Shown here piece by piece: positions 9,800-20,822 of a stretch of 45,801 nucleotides of DNA. This DNA is from Reticulitermes lucifugus. Its lineage: Eukaryota > Arthropoda > Insecta > Blattodea > Rhinotermitidae. The stretch spans positions 27,418-73,218 of the forward strand of contig JAKCWW010000526.1 of assembly GCA_026260175.1 (NCBI GenBank), given 5' to 3'. Below the pieces are notes generated by a model. It searched no databases, was not told the origin of the DNA, and saw nothing but the letters and a program-made list of their open reading frames with translations. How positions within the stretch are numbered: position 1 is the stretch's first letter; every line of letters begins with the position of its first letter. Both the position numbers and the translations under genes were made by a program.

Positions 9800-11077
9800 T
9801 AAATCAAAACATCTATAAGGTTAACCCCTCTAATTATCTCTCTTAGCGGCCTATCCGCCGCCTGTGATATGTGTGTGTCCAAGGCCACGGACTCCATGGG
9901 GTTGTACTCCGGGTGTTTTTCTCGATTAGCGGTGAAGGTGCTGTCTCCAGCCCCTTTCCACTTCGTCCCAATGTCCACAGCACGGGGTTTCTCCCTAGAA
10001 GCCAGGCCTCTTAATTCTGTTTTGGGATCGCTTAGTACTTTAAAACGCCCTCAGACAATCCCGTAAAGATTTTGTAGCCGGTTCTTTTAATGGCTTTGGC
10101 TGAGTTCCGGTCTACTGAAAGGATCAGCCTTCTGCCAGTAGACTTATTCTTAGAGTTGAGAACCCTCCAGTTCTCCGTGTGGAGCCCTGAACTAAGGCTC
10201 TTGATCCACTTAGGAAGTTCTTCAGGACCTGTGGCCGCCTTATCCTTCGTCCTGAGAGCCCTCTTGACTGGTTTAGAGAGGTGCATGGCGTCAATTGCTT
10301 TACGCCTCTCTCCCTCCCTAATTTGGAACTCATGAAGGGCTGCAATATGCCAATCTACAGACTTTTGATCAGCACATGCATAGAAGATTATGCCTCTCTC
10401 CAGTCTGTAGGATCGGAGAAGTGGACGTCCCCTATACGGGGTCTCGCAAAACACCTCCCCGACTTTGTCCAAGACCAAATTAACATCCTCCAGAGACAGC
10501 TTCTCCTCAGGATGGTCTAAGAGGACAGCTGCTCTACAGTTGAGGATGGTTTCTTGGGAGTCTGCTCTGTGGGAGTGTAACTTCCAGATCTGGGTCGTTT
10601 AGAACCTGATGAAGGCTGAGACTTGATTTCATGCACCGGTTGGGGTACGCTCCTGGTACCATTTTGCCCTGCCTTAACTTTTCTAAGTTTCCTCCTAGTG
10701 GGCCCAGAGAACTTGGTTCTCGCTGTTGGAAGCTTTTGGACAGTAGTTTCCTCCTCAGCAGGTTTGCCTATAGAAACTCCCTGCTCTGTCAGGCCAGATG
10801 GCCCAGCCTTTGGTGTGATAGAATACTCAACATCCTTAGGTTTGCTGGGAGACCCAGCTCCCTGGGGCGGTTCGCCAGAATGGCTGGTCCCCTGTTGAGC
10901 GAATTTAAGCAGGTGTCTCTGTACAACAGAGTCCCATCGTTTAGTTGATTTTTTGTATTTAACTACTGAAGACTCCATTTTGTGTCCCACGAGTAATGGG
11001 GAAGTAACGGTTAACACCCGCAGAGCCCCACACGGATGGAAGGCATAAGTACAACGGGGTACTGCCTGGCGCACCAA
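9800..11077 (-). pseudogene. ORF1 (gag-like, DUF4780-type) of LOA-like LINE
   Basis: ORF1 is split into frames 10517-11077, 10032-10478 and a further piece to about 9800. The first part is Pro/Ser/Lys-rich, with KRPRSGSYTPTEQTPKKPSS near its end, as in ORF1 N-termini. The second contains a globular domain with DWHIAALHEF, a P.WI..L.....NWRVLNSK block and LILSVDRNSAKAI. I match this to the DUF4780 domain found in insect LINE ORF1 proteins, presumably an RNA-binding domain. Two frameshifts (near 10500 and 10035) break it. No CCHC knuckle is visible. Confidence 0.7.
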
Positions 11078-11340
11078 GGGGGATCGTTAACGGCACGGCA
11101 AGTACCACCCCAGTGTCATGCAGCCCTCGGCACGATGCCTCACACCTTGGCTTGGGTGGACCATTGCCCCTGTTAGCCGCCTACAGACGTTACTCCCCTC
11201 CACGACGGGGAAGCCAGGGGTTGGCTTTTGGAGGGTCTAATGCTGAGATAGTACTTCTATTAGGACAGGAGAGCTTTCTTTCAGATCCTTTCCCATTTAT
11301 CATTCACCAATCAACCCAATGTAGATGCTGTATAATCTGA
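11078..11340 (-). other. probable 5' leader of LOA-like LINE
   Basis: GC- and CpG-rich sequence immediately upstream (on the minus strand) of ORF1, without its own supported ORF. The composition drops to host-like beyond about 11340, which is taken as the approximate 5' end. No internal promoter motif could be confirmed by eye. Confidence 0.4.
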
Positions 11341-11859
11341 GATACTGACATCGTTGCAAGATGACCCAGAAATACAGAAGCAATTTATCTTCGTTGTGTT
11401 CTGCTAAAAAACGGTTGAATTGGAAACAGGATTCGCAGATTTGTGATGACTGTAACGCTGTAAATAAACGTCAGGAAATATCCGCATAACATGACTACAG
11501 ATCATCCCAAAAATCGTTTCCCCGAGCATAGAGAAATACGAGCGTGCTTAAGTAAGGCGTGTCTACCGAAAGTATGGTCTTTTTATGAGCGCTGGAACGT
11601 TAGACGGTCACCCAGTCAAGCGTTACGTCTCCTGCAGCGCAAGTTGTCAGTGAGTGTGAGAAACGTTTTCTGTTGAACAAAAGATGTTCATTTGCAAAGT
11701 ATGCGTCACGAAAAAAAATGTCGCCGAAATTTTTCTAACAAAATTCCGCGTCAACAGTGCTGAGTGAAAGAACAATATACACAAGAGTGGAAAAATGTCT
11801 AATTACAGGTTCAGTGCTGGACAAATTAAAATACGGAAACTTGTATTTTTCTTGGGTGA
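11341..11859. other. no gene recognised, CpG-rich
   Basis: Sequence with more CpG than the window average, between two LINEs. A 61-codon frame at 11491-11676 shows no domain. It could be part of an unrecognised repeat. Confidence 0.4.
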
Positions 11860-12713
11860 ATGATGGTTAAAGTCAGGGAAAGACTGGCGGTAAGTAAACA
11901 AGCAGCACAGAAGTTTGATGCGGAGAGATTTAATCACAAGAAGCTAAGTGGACTAGAGGTTAGGAAACAGTATCAGATAAAGATCTCTAACAGGTTTGCA
12001 GCTTTGGAGAACTTAAATGTTAGTGAGGACATAAATAGGGCTTGGGAAAACATTAAAGACAGTAACAAAATCTCAGCGAAAGACAGTCTAGGGCTGTATG
12101 AAAGGAAGCAGCATAAACGTTGGTTTGACGAAGAATGCTAAACATTTTTTCAGCAAAGGAAGCAGGCTAAAATGCAGTGGTTACAAACCAAATTAATGTA
12201 GATAATCTGAACAATGTAAGACGTGAAGCTAGTAGACATTTCAGGAANNNNNNNNNNNNNNNNNNNNNNNNNNNNNNNNNNNNNNNNNNNNNNNNNNAAG
12301 AATATCAGAGACTTGTATAGGGGCATCAATGACTTTAAGAAGGGTTACCAGCCTAGAACTGATGTAGTAAAGGATGAGAAGAATGGCCTGGTTGCAGACT
12401 CCCACAGTATTTTGGCTAGGTGGAGGAATAATTTCTTTCAGCTATTGAATGTACATGTGGTTAAGGATGTTAGGCAGACTGAAATACATACAGCAGAGGC
12501 ACTAGTGCCTGAGCCCAGTGCCTCTGAGGTTGAGATGGCTATTGAAAAGCTAAAAAGGCACAAATCACCAGGTATTAATCAAATTCCAGCAGAATTGATT
12601 AAAGCAGGAGGTAGGACAATTCGTTCTGAGATCCCTAAACTTATTAATTCTATTTGGAATAAAGAGGAATTGCCTGAGCAGTGGAAGGAGTAAATCATTG
12701 TACCTATTTATAA
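11860..12713 (+). mobile_element. RTE-type LINE, internal fragment with 50-N gap
   Basis: Two open stretches (11860-12141 and 12223-12693) are colinear with the part of RTE ORF2 between endonuclease and RT core. Visible are KVRERLAVSKQAAQKFDAER, RFAALENLNVSEDINRAWEN, the pair NIRDLYRGINDFKKGYQPRT, then the RT finger block AIEKLKRHKSPGINQIPAEL. A stop after ...EQWKE at about 12693 is followed by VPIYK, and then the match ends at about 12713. A stop also follows WFDEEC at 12141. Loss of both the endonuclease start and the RT core shows a truncated copy. The family is the same as at 45287-45801. Confidence 0.85.
12248..12297. other. assembly gap (50 N)
   Basis: A run of exactly 50 N inside the RTE fragment. 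The reading frame on both sides belongs to the same element, so the true gap probably spans a modest number of missing codons of the linker region. Confidence 0.95.
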
Positions 12714-12719
12714 GATTAT

Positions 12720-13400
12720 TTTTACAAGGTGCGAGGCCTGCTTAAAATCCCGAGCTCAGCACTTCGAGATTCTCGTGCGAGATAAGGTAAGCTGCAGCGC
12801 AGGAGACACGTCGGATGCAGGCTTCGTGTGCGATAATTCAGCCTTATTTAACAGTTACTATGCTGTAGGGAGAGATTAGTGGGATGCTCTGTGCGCAGCA
12901 TTCGTTTACAAATCTGGTGATCCACTTAGTCTGTGATATCCCTATTTTCTCGCAACAGAGCCGTAGTCTCCATCGATGGAGACATGCTTGCTCTAAAACG
13001 TCGGTATATATATGTATACTTCATGTACTCATCTCCGTATGCACCAGCTCTTGGGAGTGTGTGTGGTGCTGTATCTCGTGTTACTCAAAATTATACAGAC
13101 ACCGCCTCTCAGTGTACTATGTCGTCCACATTACTGCCGTTCTTTCCGTCACACCGCGTCCGCAGCTCATTTCGGTGCACAGGTCGTCTAGCATGGTTCG
13201 GTGCACGAACGCGTGCTGCAGCCGTAGAAGATGTTCGTACAATTTCAAATTTCTACTCGCAGATAGCGCAATAGCAGCGTACTCAAAGATGGCGTGTCGG
13301 CAGTTGTAAAGTTGACGTGTAGGATGTGCTCGGGCATGTAATTCGGTCACACCCTAATTCTGAGTCGTTAGTTTGGTGATAAATTTTAGTGAATGAAGCA
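12720..13400. promoter_or_regulatory. CpG-rich block, possible promoter or 5' exon region
   Basis: CpG dinucleotides are dense here (about eleven within 12720-12860 alone, and throughout 13130-13330), against strong CpG depletion in most of the window. A strong donor-like AAGGTAAGC lies at 12784-12792. In insects with gene-body methylation, CpG-rich islands often mark unmethylated promoters. It could instead be a recently inserted repeat. Short open frames on both strands (for example minus 13117-13350) show no known domain. Assignment to the DLGAP gene 14 kb downstream would be speculation. Confidence 0.3.
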
Positions 13401-13559
13401 TTTAATTATTTTAGAGATTATGGACAACAGCTGGGAAGCCAAGTTGTTTTAATTGTAAGTATTGGAAGACCCTTTTTAACGGCACATGATGCTTTGGAAT
13501 GATGTGGCAAACTAACAGGAATTCCACCTATTCCGACTACTCTTACGACTGTTCACGCC

Positions 13560-14965
13560 TGGTTGTGACGTGAGACCTTTAATTTGTAAGCTTCAGTGTG
13601 TTGAAACTTACTGTTTGTTTGAAAGCGTTTTAACTTTGCTTGAAGCCTGTGGTTTTGGGGAACGTACGTTAGTATGTGTATGTGACGTTTTGAGGTGCGG
13701 AGATTGTCCATATGCGTTTGACACCTTATGTGCTGTTAAAATGAGGTGTAACGTTGGAGTCCCACAGTACTTGTTTCTGTGTTCTCTGTCGTATATTTCA
13801 ATGATCTGTCTCCAACCATGAACTGTCAAAACCTCTACTATTTATAGGTGATACTTGTATTATTTCACATCCAGAATTTTACCATTTCAAAAATCGCACG
13901 CATGATGTATTCAGTAACTTGAAGAAGAGGTGCAAAGAAAATAAATTACATTAAATTTTTACGAAACGTGACATTTTATACTAATAGCAATACTTGGGTT
14001 GCTCAAATTATAAGATATGGATATAAGACAATGGACGAGGTGGAAATGTTTCATTTTTTTGGTCCACAAATTGGCTCTAAGTTAAACTGGGAAACAGATA
14101 TTGAATATATTATCCCTAAACCAAGTTCTGCATGCTATGCTATAAGGGTAGTTAACATCATTTACAAAAATTGAAAATCTAAAAGTAGTTAATTTTGTTG
14201 TATAATGTAAAGCTTTCAAGGCTACTGAATTCAGCGAAACTTTCTCGGTGTAGTAGCCACCTCAGGTGGTTATACAGCGAATAAACCAACTTTTCGAAAA
14301 CCATGTTATGTGAAATAATAATGTGGGGAAATTTATCGTGTGCCAGGAAGTTATTTTACATTCAGAATTAAATTATTAGAATAATATCAGGCACTAAAAG
14401 GGAAGTCTGCCGTGGGGAATTATCTAGGAAGTTTAATATTCTTCTGCGTTGCAGAGATTTTTTACTTTTGGTATGAATATTTGTTATGGACAATGTGGGA
14501 AAATATCAAAGTAATTCAGACAGACATGACATGAGCACAAACATTGATGTGACCTACATGTGCTGAGCAGTAATGTAAGTATCAGAGAGGAATTTATTAT
14601 ACAGGAGTCATGTTACTCAGTATCCTACTAAGAACCATTAAAAGTTTAAAATCACCGTATAAAATTATTTAAGCTAGAACTTAAAGACTATATTATTCTA
14701 GTCCTGCTCTGTAGGAGAATTTTACTTAAAGGAAAGTCCTGATTGTCTTGAAAACATGGTAGAGAAAAAATTTGTCCTTTGCCATAACACTGTATGTAGA
14801 ATTCAGCATGGTTTTATCCTGTGTTTGAGATGAGTATTGTTATGGTGGAAATAGGTGTTCATTATTCATTTATCTTTGTAGTTGAAACTCATATTTATTT
14901 GTGTCATAACAAGTTCTACATCCTTAGCTTAGTCTCATGTAGGATCTATGGAATGAAATAAATTC
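13560..14965 (+). mobile_element. Jockey-type LINE 3' half, heavily decayed
   Basis: On the + strand the C-terminal half of an RT can be followed through several frames: a motif B relic NVGVPQYLFLCSLSYISMI (canonical GVPQGSVLGPLLFLIYINDL) at about 13750, a LLFIGDTCIISHPEF relic of FADD at about 13840 with the first Asp area mutated, DEVEMFHFFGPQIGSKLNWE at about 14035, then YIIPKPSSACYAIRVV. Later parts (to about 14960) match the C-terminal region only loosely. The end near ATCTATGGAATGAAATAAA (about 14946) looks like the 3' terminus of this group. It is an inactive relic. Confidence 0.65.
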
Positions 14966-14969
14966 TGTC

Positions 14970-16429
14970 CTGTTGTGATATAGTAGTCAGTTGTCTGACT
15001 ACAGTTAATGCTGAAGTCTTACGGTATTTAAAGTAACTTACGAGTGTTACATTATGTGGTGAAACAAGTTGTCAGTTATGACAGTTGAAAAGGTCTGTTG
15101 TATGGTTGTTCAGCTGTGGTCCTTGGAATGTTTCACAATTTCTGCACATTGTGAATAATTTGTGAAGCTGGAAAGTGTCTCCAGCTGTCCATAGTAGCTC
15201 ATCCATTCTGTAACCTGAATTCTTCCCACACATTTTTATGAAGGGTGTTTATTTACTTTACTACACCCATTTAATTTTAATTTACCAGAAATTGGTTGGT
15301 TAAATGTTGTAAATGTGTGAGATCTTCTTCTTTGCCCTTTGGGTTGTGCTGAGTGCAAGGATTCATGCTGCTCCATCTTTAATTTTATACATGAAGTAAC
15401 AGCAGTACAGTTTATAAGAATCTGTGTTTATGTTTATCAGTGAAACAAATGGTACAAGCTGTAGTGAAGAATACTGATGTAGAGGTACTGCTTATTCATG
15501 TATGTACAGTTTTTCTTCAGCAAAAATGAACATCATCATCTGAGATGTTCATATTTCTTTTCTTTGAGGTTTCGAACATACTTTTGCCATTCTGTGGGCC
15601 CTACGTGTGTGTGTGTGTGTCAGATCCCTTTGTTCTGATTGCACAGCTTCTTGATGAAGCATGCAGACTCTTCAACCTTAGAAGCTTCATCTTCACAAAA
15701 TATATTGTGTGGATTGACATAGCCCTGCTGCAGAGAGCATTTGCTGTGTGATGGAAATGACTGTCAATACCTCACTTATCTCCCACCTCCTCCCTAGTGA
15801 TGTCATTCAGGAGTCTTTGCCTGTGACTCATGATTGTTTCCAGGAGGGTGTTCTGTGAATCAGAACAGTGAGGGAGGTGCATTTTTATTGATAGGAGTTT
15901 TGAAATTGGGAATTTTCTTCCATTGTTGAATAATTATCTATATTTTTACTATGTTTGGGACATATTTGTCATTGTAACAAAAAAGGGGAAGGTTTTTGCA
16001 TTTGGTGCATGAACATAATAACACTCAAGCCTGCAAATTTGAGAAACTGAGGGATAAAAGTAGCTAATTTTTATTAAACATTTATTGAATAATATTGTAG
16101 GCAACCTCACATGCTGTGTAACTTGACTGACACTGTACATGTAGTTTAGGTTTAGATGTGAGGTTTGCAACTCAGGGAACATTATATTGTGTGTATGAAG
16201 CTTCATGGGCAGTAACTTAAGAATCTGTCGAATGATGGTTTGAGGATTGAGATGTGTTGTAGAAGAGCTCAGTTTGTCAGGAACATATGTTAAACAGTAA
16301 AAGTATAATCACTAAATGGCTCAGGCATTAAACTTTGATAATTTGCAAATATGTGTCCCTGTCTGTCACAGTATTTACTCAATTTTGTGAGACCATAGAA
16401 TGAGAACAAAAATAATGTGGCTGAAATAG
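14970..16429. other. no gene recognised
   Basis: AT-rich intergenic DNA. It contains a short (GT)n tract at 15606-15620. Open frames at 15545-15751 (+) and 15949-16206 (-) have no domain and are probably chance. Confidence 0.5.
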
Positions 16430-16730
16430 TGAAGCATGTCATGTGATAGAAGTATGCCAGTGTTTTGGAGGAACAGGTTGCCTCTGTCTTCAGGTACATA
16501 GTCTCACGAACATCATTGTGTACATCTAATTGGTGTGGTTTTCTGGGTTGTGGCTCCATGTAATCTGGTAGGAGGTCATCAAAGTTTTGGAGGACCGTGA
16601 AAATGAAGGTAGCAGGTTTGTGTAAAATGTTGCCATGTTTATACGAGACTACATCATTACATCCTTTCAAGACAGCAGTCTTCATAGTCACAGCTTTAAG
16701 AACCCCAAATTTGGCAAAAGTTTTACCCAG
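16430..16730 (+). repeat. dispersed palindromic repeat family, longer copy C
   Basis: The segment CCAGTGTTTTGGAGGAACAG and then CTGTCTTCAGG (about 16455-16493) matches the inner part of copy A (3868-4078). The right end, GACAGCAGTCTTCATAGTCA...AAGAACCCCAAAT (about 16671-16709), matches the right ends of copies A and B. The middle is longer than in the other copies. A 133-codon minus-strand frame across it is part of the repeat and not a recognised protein. Confidence 0.5.
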
Positions 16731-18295
16731 TCACTAATATTGAAAGTTCAGGCATTTTTGTTGAGTATGATCCCTCTAGATCATTTACCTCTTAGATATC
16801 CCTGTTGAAGCGCTGTTATTCACCTGCTTTATCAGGGGTCATTAGAGCATCAGATTTCAGCTTCAATTCACATTCAGGCTAGGCTTGTCTGTCACTGCAG
16901 GGTCATGCATAAGTGACTACTGCTTTAAATAACCATGTGGTGACTTAATATAGGTAATTCAGTTGTCAGTTTTAAATTTTAGAAAGCTAGTACATTGAGA
17001 AAAGGAAATGTTAATTCCTTACACAACAGAACAAAGAATTTTATACTATGTAGGTACTGTGGACAATGCTGAATCAGTGGCTGTTGTCATCTCATAATTC
17101 TGCAGAATGTAATGTTATGCTGTGATGTATGTAGTGTATGGGAACCCACATGAGAAGTCAGAAAGGCACTGAGAAGTGTAATTTGAAAATGAGCTGAGAA
17201 CAATTATTTTATTATGAATATTATGGGTGGCCCATAAATCAATTATACTGATTGTGTACATATTGATTTTCTGAAAAATGCATTTGTTTAATAGTCCTGA
17301 TGCTGTCATTTCTGGTTTTTGTAGTTTTATTGTCCATTTTCAAGGTTTCTGTTGCTGGTGTTTTTGAGATAGTCATCCTGCATATTGCAGTTTTCTTTTT
17401 GTTTTATCAACCCATCTTGTTGTGGGTGTTGGTTTGTAGTAGAAGACTGGAACATTAAATGTACCATATTTTTTTCTTCCATAATTACTGGATTTGGACT
17501 TCATACTCTTAAAGACCTCATTATGATACAGAAGCACAACTGTGACCACAGAGTGTCATAGCTAATTTATTATTTTTTTAAAGTATTTATAGGAACATTC
17601 AAGTTTGAAACAGAACTATTATCTTGATTTTTGAGTCCAGTACAGTAGTACTGTTGCAGTGCTGTTAGTCATAAGCAGATCCCTGCACATTTGTGATGGT
17701 ATCACATGTGCTACCGAATGCTACATTTGACATGTGCTGTATTTTGCTGTGCAGATATATATATATATATATAATATATGTTTCTTTGGTTAGGAATGTA
17801 AGAGGGTGTGGGGGGGGGTAAGACAAAAGTTATAAATAGGCAACCCAGTACACACATGTGGTGCTGAGGGAAAGGAGGGGTGACTGAGACGAAAATACAC
17901 ACTGTCACCCTATTCTATGTCTGTCTGTGAATGTAGAATGGGGAAGGGACTCTTGAGGAGTAATATATGACCTGTCATCGTCATGTCATGGTCAAGACAT
18001 TCTAGAGAACACTTTGAATATGTTAGCTGTGGCCGGCTGTTAATCAAGACCAGATCAGAGCAAGTGAATACTATTAACATGCATGTCTGTAAGAATGTGT
18101 TTATGTGATTTGACAGAAATTTCGATTATGTGGGTTTTGTATGTTATGTCTTGTTTTTCAGAAAATATTACTATAATTGTATCTTATCTGTATTCAGTAA
18201 GCAGTAATTTTAATACAATGTATTTTTGGTACCTTATTATGTAGACGAATATTTATTTGTGTTAGCATTTTGCTACACTGATGTGGAAGGTAGCC
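16731..18295. other. no gene recognised; simple repeats
   Basis: AT-rich sequence with an (AT)n tract at about 17755-17778 and a G-run at about 17811-17818. No supported ORF, RNA gene or transposon motif. Confidence 0.5.
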
Positions 18296-18600
18296 CTTGT
18301 TTATTTATTTATTTATGGTTTATTTAATGGTGCTGTCAGTGTTTCATACCTTATAGCCTTGCATGCGAGGATGATTAATGAATAATGAATTGGAAAGGAT
18401 GTGGAAGGAATTTGGTTATGCACTAATTTGGGCAACTGTCTTGAAAGTTTCCTGGAGGTACTGAGGAAAACCAGGAAACACCACTGTCAGGATAGTCGCA
18501 GCCAAGATTGGAACTGAGTACATCCAAAACACAGTTTGGAAGCGTATCTGCTTGAGTAAACTTGCTCAGTAGGTGGCTGTTAGTTTTGTGTATCCAAACT
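18296..18600 (-). repeat. decayed tRNA-derived SINE-like repeat with TTTA tail
   Basis: The + strand begins with (TTTA)n at about 18299-18315, followed by GGTTTATTTAATGGTGCTGT and, further on, GAGGAAAACCAGGAAACACC. It ends in CTTGAGTAAACTTGCTCAGT, which reads on the minus strand like a degenerate tRNA 5' arm. The arrangement fits a SINE inserted on the minus strand with its 3' tail at the low coordinate. Divergence is high. Confidence 0.4.
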
Positions 18601-18629
18601 GACATTGTCACTAAAAGCTTTTAATGTTT

Positions 18630-19160
18630 CAGATACACTCTACAGGGGCCATAGTTTGTCTGGTCCATATCATTGATCACTTCACAGAATGTTTCTGTAT
18701 CTGAGGAACAGACTCGGTTCTGCTGGTGAAATTGAAGGATCTGCACCATGAATGTCTTTTTTCAGATCATCTTCACTGCACGCATGATTGCTGTACACTT
18801 CATCCTTTAGCATGCCTCACAAGTAAAGATCACATGGATTCAAATCTGGCAATCAAGAGACCACAGTCCCATGTTTATTATTCTATCATGAAAAACACTT
18901 TCTAAACAATGCGTAGAATTGTTTGCAGTGTAAAAATGGTAGCAGAAAGTGTATAATATGTCGGTGTGAATTTATGGTCTTAGAAATGTAATCAGTAATA
19001 GTAGTTGCACTTGTAGCACACCACACACCAACTTTAATGTATTGAATGGGCACATTATGAATTAAGATGGGATTTTCTGCAGCTTGGTACTTGTTAGTGT
19101 CTGAGTTGGTGTCCACTGAGATGAAACCAAGCTTCACTGCTAAACAGAATGAGCATGGGA
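18630..19160 (-). pseudogene. mariner-like (DUF4817-type) transposase relic
   Basis: On the minus strand, 19094-19160 reads SSEAWFHLSGH, the first-Asp region of mariner-like catalytic domains with the DEAWFHLSG motif altered. Frame 18886-19137 continues FISVDTNSDTNKYQAAENPI and then IKVGVWCATSATTI (canonical KVGVWCA.S). At about 18800-18850 the frame resumes with LNPCDLYL-stop-GMLKDEVY (canonical DF.LWG.LKD.VY; Trp is now TGA), then SEDDLKKDIHG. It would be a cut-and-paste transposase, but stops and frame changes make it a fossil. The N-terminal DNA-binding part is not convincing, though traces may reach 19430. Confidence 0.7.
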
Positions 19161-19879
19161 TCTATTTTTCCATCTTGTGATGTGATGACTGACTGTTGAC
19201 GACTCTGTACAGACATGATGTCTGTGCGGTAGCACAGGTGGTAGCCAGCTGACTGAATGAGCCAAGTTCTCTGAGAGAACTTAGCCACAGGAAGTGAGCA
19301 GTGATGTGGGCCAGATAAAATAAGGACCCTATATAAAGTGTTATGATAAAAGTACAACTCGGCCAATTTAGAGGATGGTGACAGGCCAGAAATATGTTAA
19401 GCGTGATACTCAACATAGCCGCAGGCTGTATGTATTGTTATTTATTATTCTACTATAAAAGTTAGCACATAATAAAACAATGCAGCGTGGAATGTAGAAT
19501 TGTGCTGTCATTCTGCATCATTCATGCATGGTTGAAATGTGTTGGAATATGCACTACATATGAGGAACTCCATCCTTGCTGAAGTGTTGATGGTTTTGTG
19601 TATATACCGTAAATTGGTGATTACAGGTGAAGTATATCCTCATCTTATCATTGTAAGTAGAAGGGATGGGGTAATCTGTTGCAAGTAAAGCCTTAAGAGT
19701 AATAACAAGACAGGCAGTGTATGTGTAACGTAACATTGAGGCGTATTCGCCTAACCATTGTTGCTGTGGAAAAGGAATAAGTATTAAATATTATGAGTGT
19801 GTGCCTGTAGCCGTAGTCATCCAGCATGCAAAGCGCATGCACCATATTGTCAATCTGTGGCCTGTCCGGCTGTACAGCA
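19161..19879. other. no gene recognised
   Basis: It may include decayed N-terminal sequence of the mariner-like relic up to about 19430. Open minus-strand frames here (19162-19416, 19554-19736) have no domain. Confidence 0.4.
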
Positions 19880-20230
19880 TTTTTCCACATTATCTCATAA
19901 ACGTCACGATTTTCGGAAAAAAAGTTATTGAACATGAAATATGTGTTTTGATTTTCTCTGCAACTTTTGTCTGAAACATTTCTCATTCTAAGAAGAACTG
20001 AGCGAGATATCATAAATGTACATAAATCTCCGTGTTAAGTACCCGTTCTTGTTGTCATTTTTAATTAAACTTGAATTTTCTTGACAGATTTTCGAAAAAG
20101 ATTTAAATATCAAATTTCATGAAAATACGTCCAGTGGGAGCCTAGTTGTTCCATGCGGACGCGCGGACAGACAGACTTGACAAAGCCAGTAGTCGCTTTT
20201 CGCAATTTTGCGAAGGCTCCTAAGAATGCA
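19880..20230 (-). repeat. dispersed repeat copy (CCCACTGGAC family), minus orientation
   Basis: The + strand stretch CAAATTTCATGAAAATACGT followed by CCAGTGGGAGCC is the reverse complement of the core at 4996-5027. The CATGCGGACGCGCGGACAGA block beside it corresponds to the CATCTGTCTGTTTG...GCATG part of that copy. CpG content is higher than in the other copies, suggesting this is younger. Confidence 0.55.
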
Positions 20231-20579
20231 GCATCGAGATGAAGAATAGAGTCTGCTGACTTCAGATTTATTGAACGTCTAAATTACAAGTGTGTACATT
20301 TTTAAGATCGATCCTGAAAGTTTTGTTTCCGTTGTTGATTCAGATTTTTTGTTGCTATAATTTAATATGCTGTATTTCTTGAATTTCAGAACGTATATGT
20401 TTTACACGCATACCGATCATGTGAGTCATCTGATGTTAGAAAATAATTTTCAAGGTTTTTTTCCTCTGACATTTTTTCTTTAGCAGATAAATATATTTGC
20501 GACTGTACCGTTTTGATTTACCAGATAATTGAATCATTCCTGTGCATACGTGGAAGTGTCTACTTTTTTAATGACTGTA

Positions 20580-20822
20580 CAGCCCTAGTGGGCCTGGGCC
20601 TCCTCTGTGAGGTTCCTCGATCACACTCAGACACACCTCAATCGGTAGAACTCTTCTGGACGAGTGATCGCCCTTCGCAGAGACCTCTACCTGACAACAC
20701 ACAACATTCACAATAGACAGACATCCAAGCCCCCGGCAGGATTCGAACATGCAATCCCAGCAAGCGAGCAGCCGCAGACCCACGCCTTAGACCGCGCGGC
20801 CACCGGGATCGGCTGGAAGTAT
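20580..20822 (-). repeat. tRNA-derived SINE
   Basis: On the minus strand a polymerase III box A (TGGCCGCGCGGTCTAAGG, around 20785-20803) and box B (TGTTCGAATCC, 20739-20749) are well spaced, followed by a tRNA-unrelated body ending near GGCCCACTAGGGCTGT at about 20580. The overlapping short open frames on both strands are not genes. Confidence 0.75.

Larger units (their letters stand above)
6665..11340 (-). mobile_element. LOA/I-group non-LTR retrotransposon, near end-to-end but inactive
   Basis: Reading on the minus strand from about 11340 the order is: a GC-rich 5' leader, ORF1 (11077 to about 9800), then ORF2 with APE-type endonuclease (from 9787), RT (9128-7998), RNase H (7020-7820), a Cys/His C-terminal segment (to 6823), a short 3' UTR and a (TAGAA)-type simple tail at about 6665-6683. 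The RNase H domain and the ORF1 type point to the LOA/I group of LINEs. The copy has several frameshifts, an in-frame stop in RT motif B and a large deletion within the endonuclease, so it cannot be active. It is richer in GC and CpG than the flanks, which fits a fairly recent arrival. Confidence 0.85.

Noticed and set aside
10090..10335. Open frames on the + strand opposite LINE ORF1 (also 10623-10948)
   Set aside because: Antisense shadows of the GC-rich ORF1 frames; no independent domain.
13117..13350. 77-codon minus-strand frame in the CpG-rich block
   Set aside because: No domain recognised; high CpG and GC reduce stop codons and make chance frames likely.
16290..16691. 133-codon minus-strand frame
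   Set aside because: Lies within the dispersed palindromic repeat copy; no protein domain recognised.
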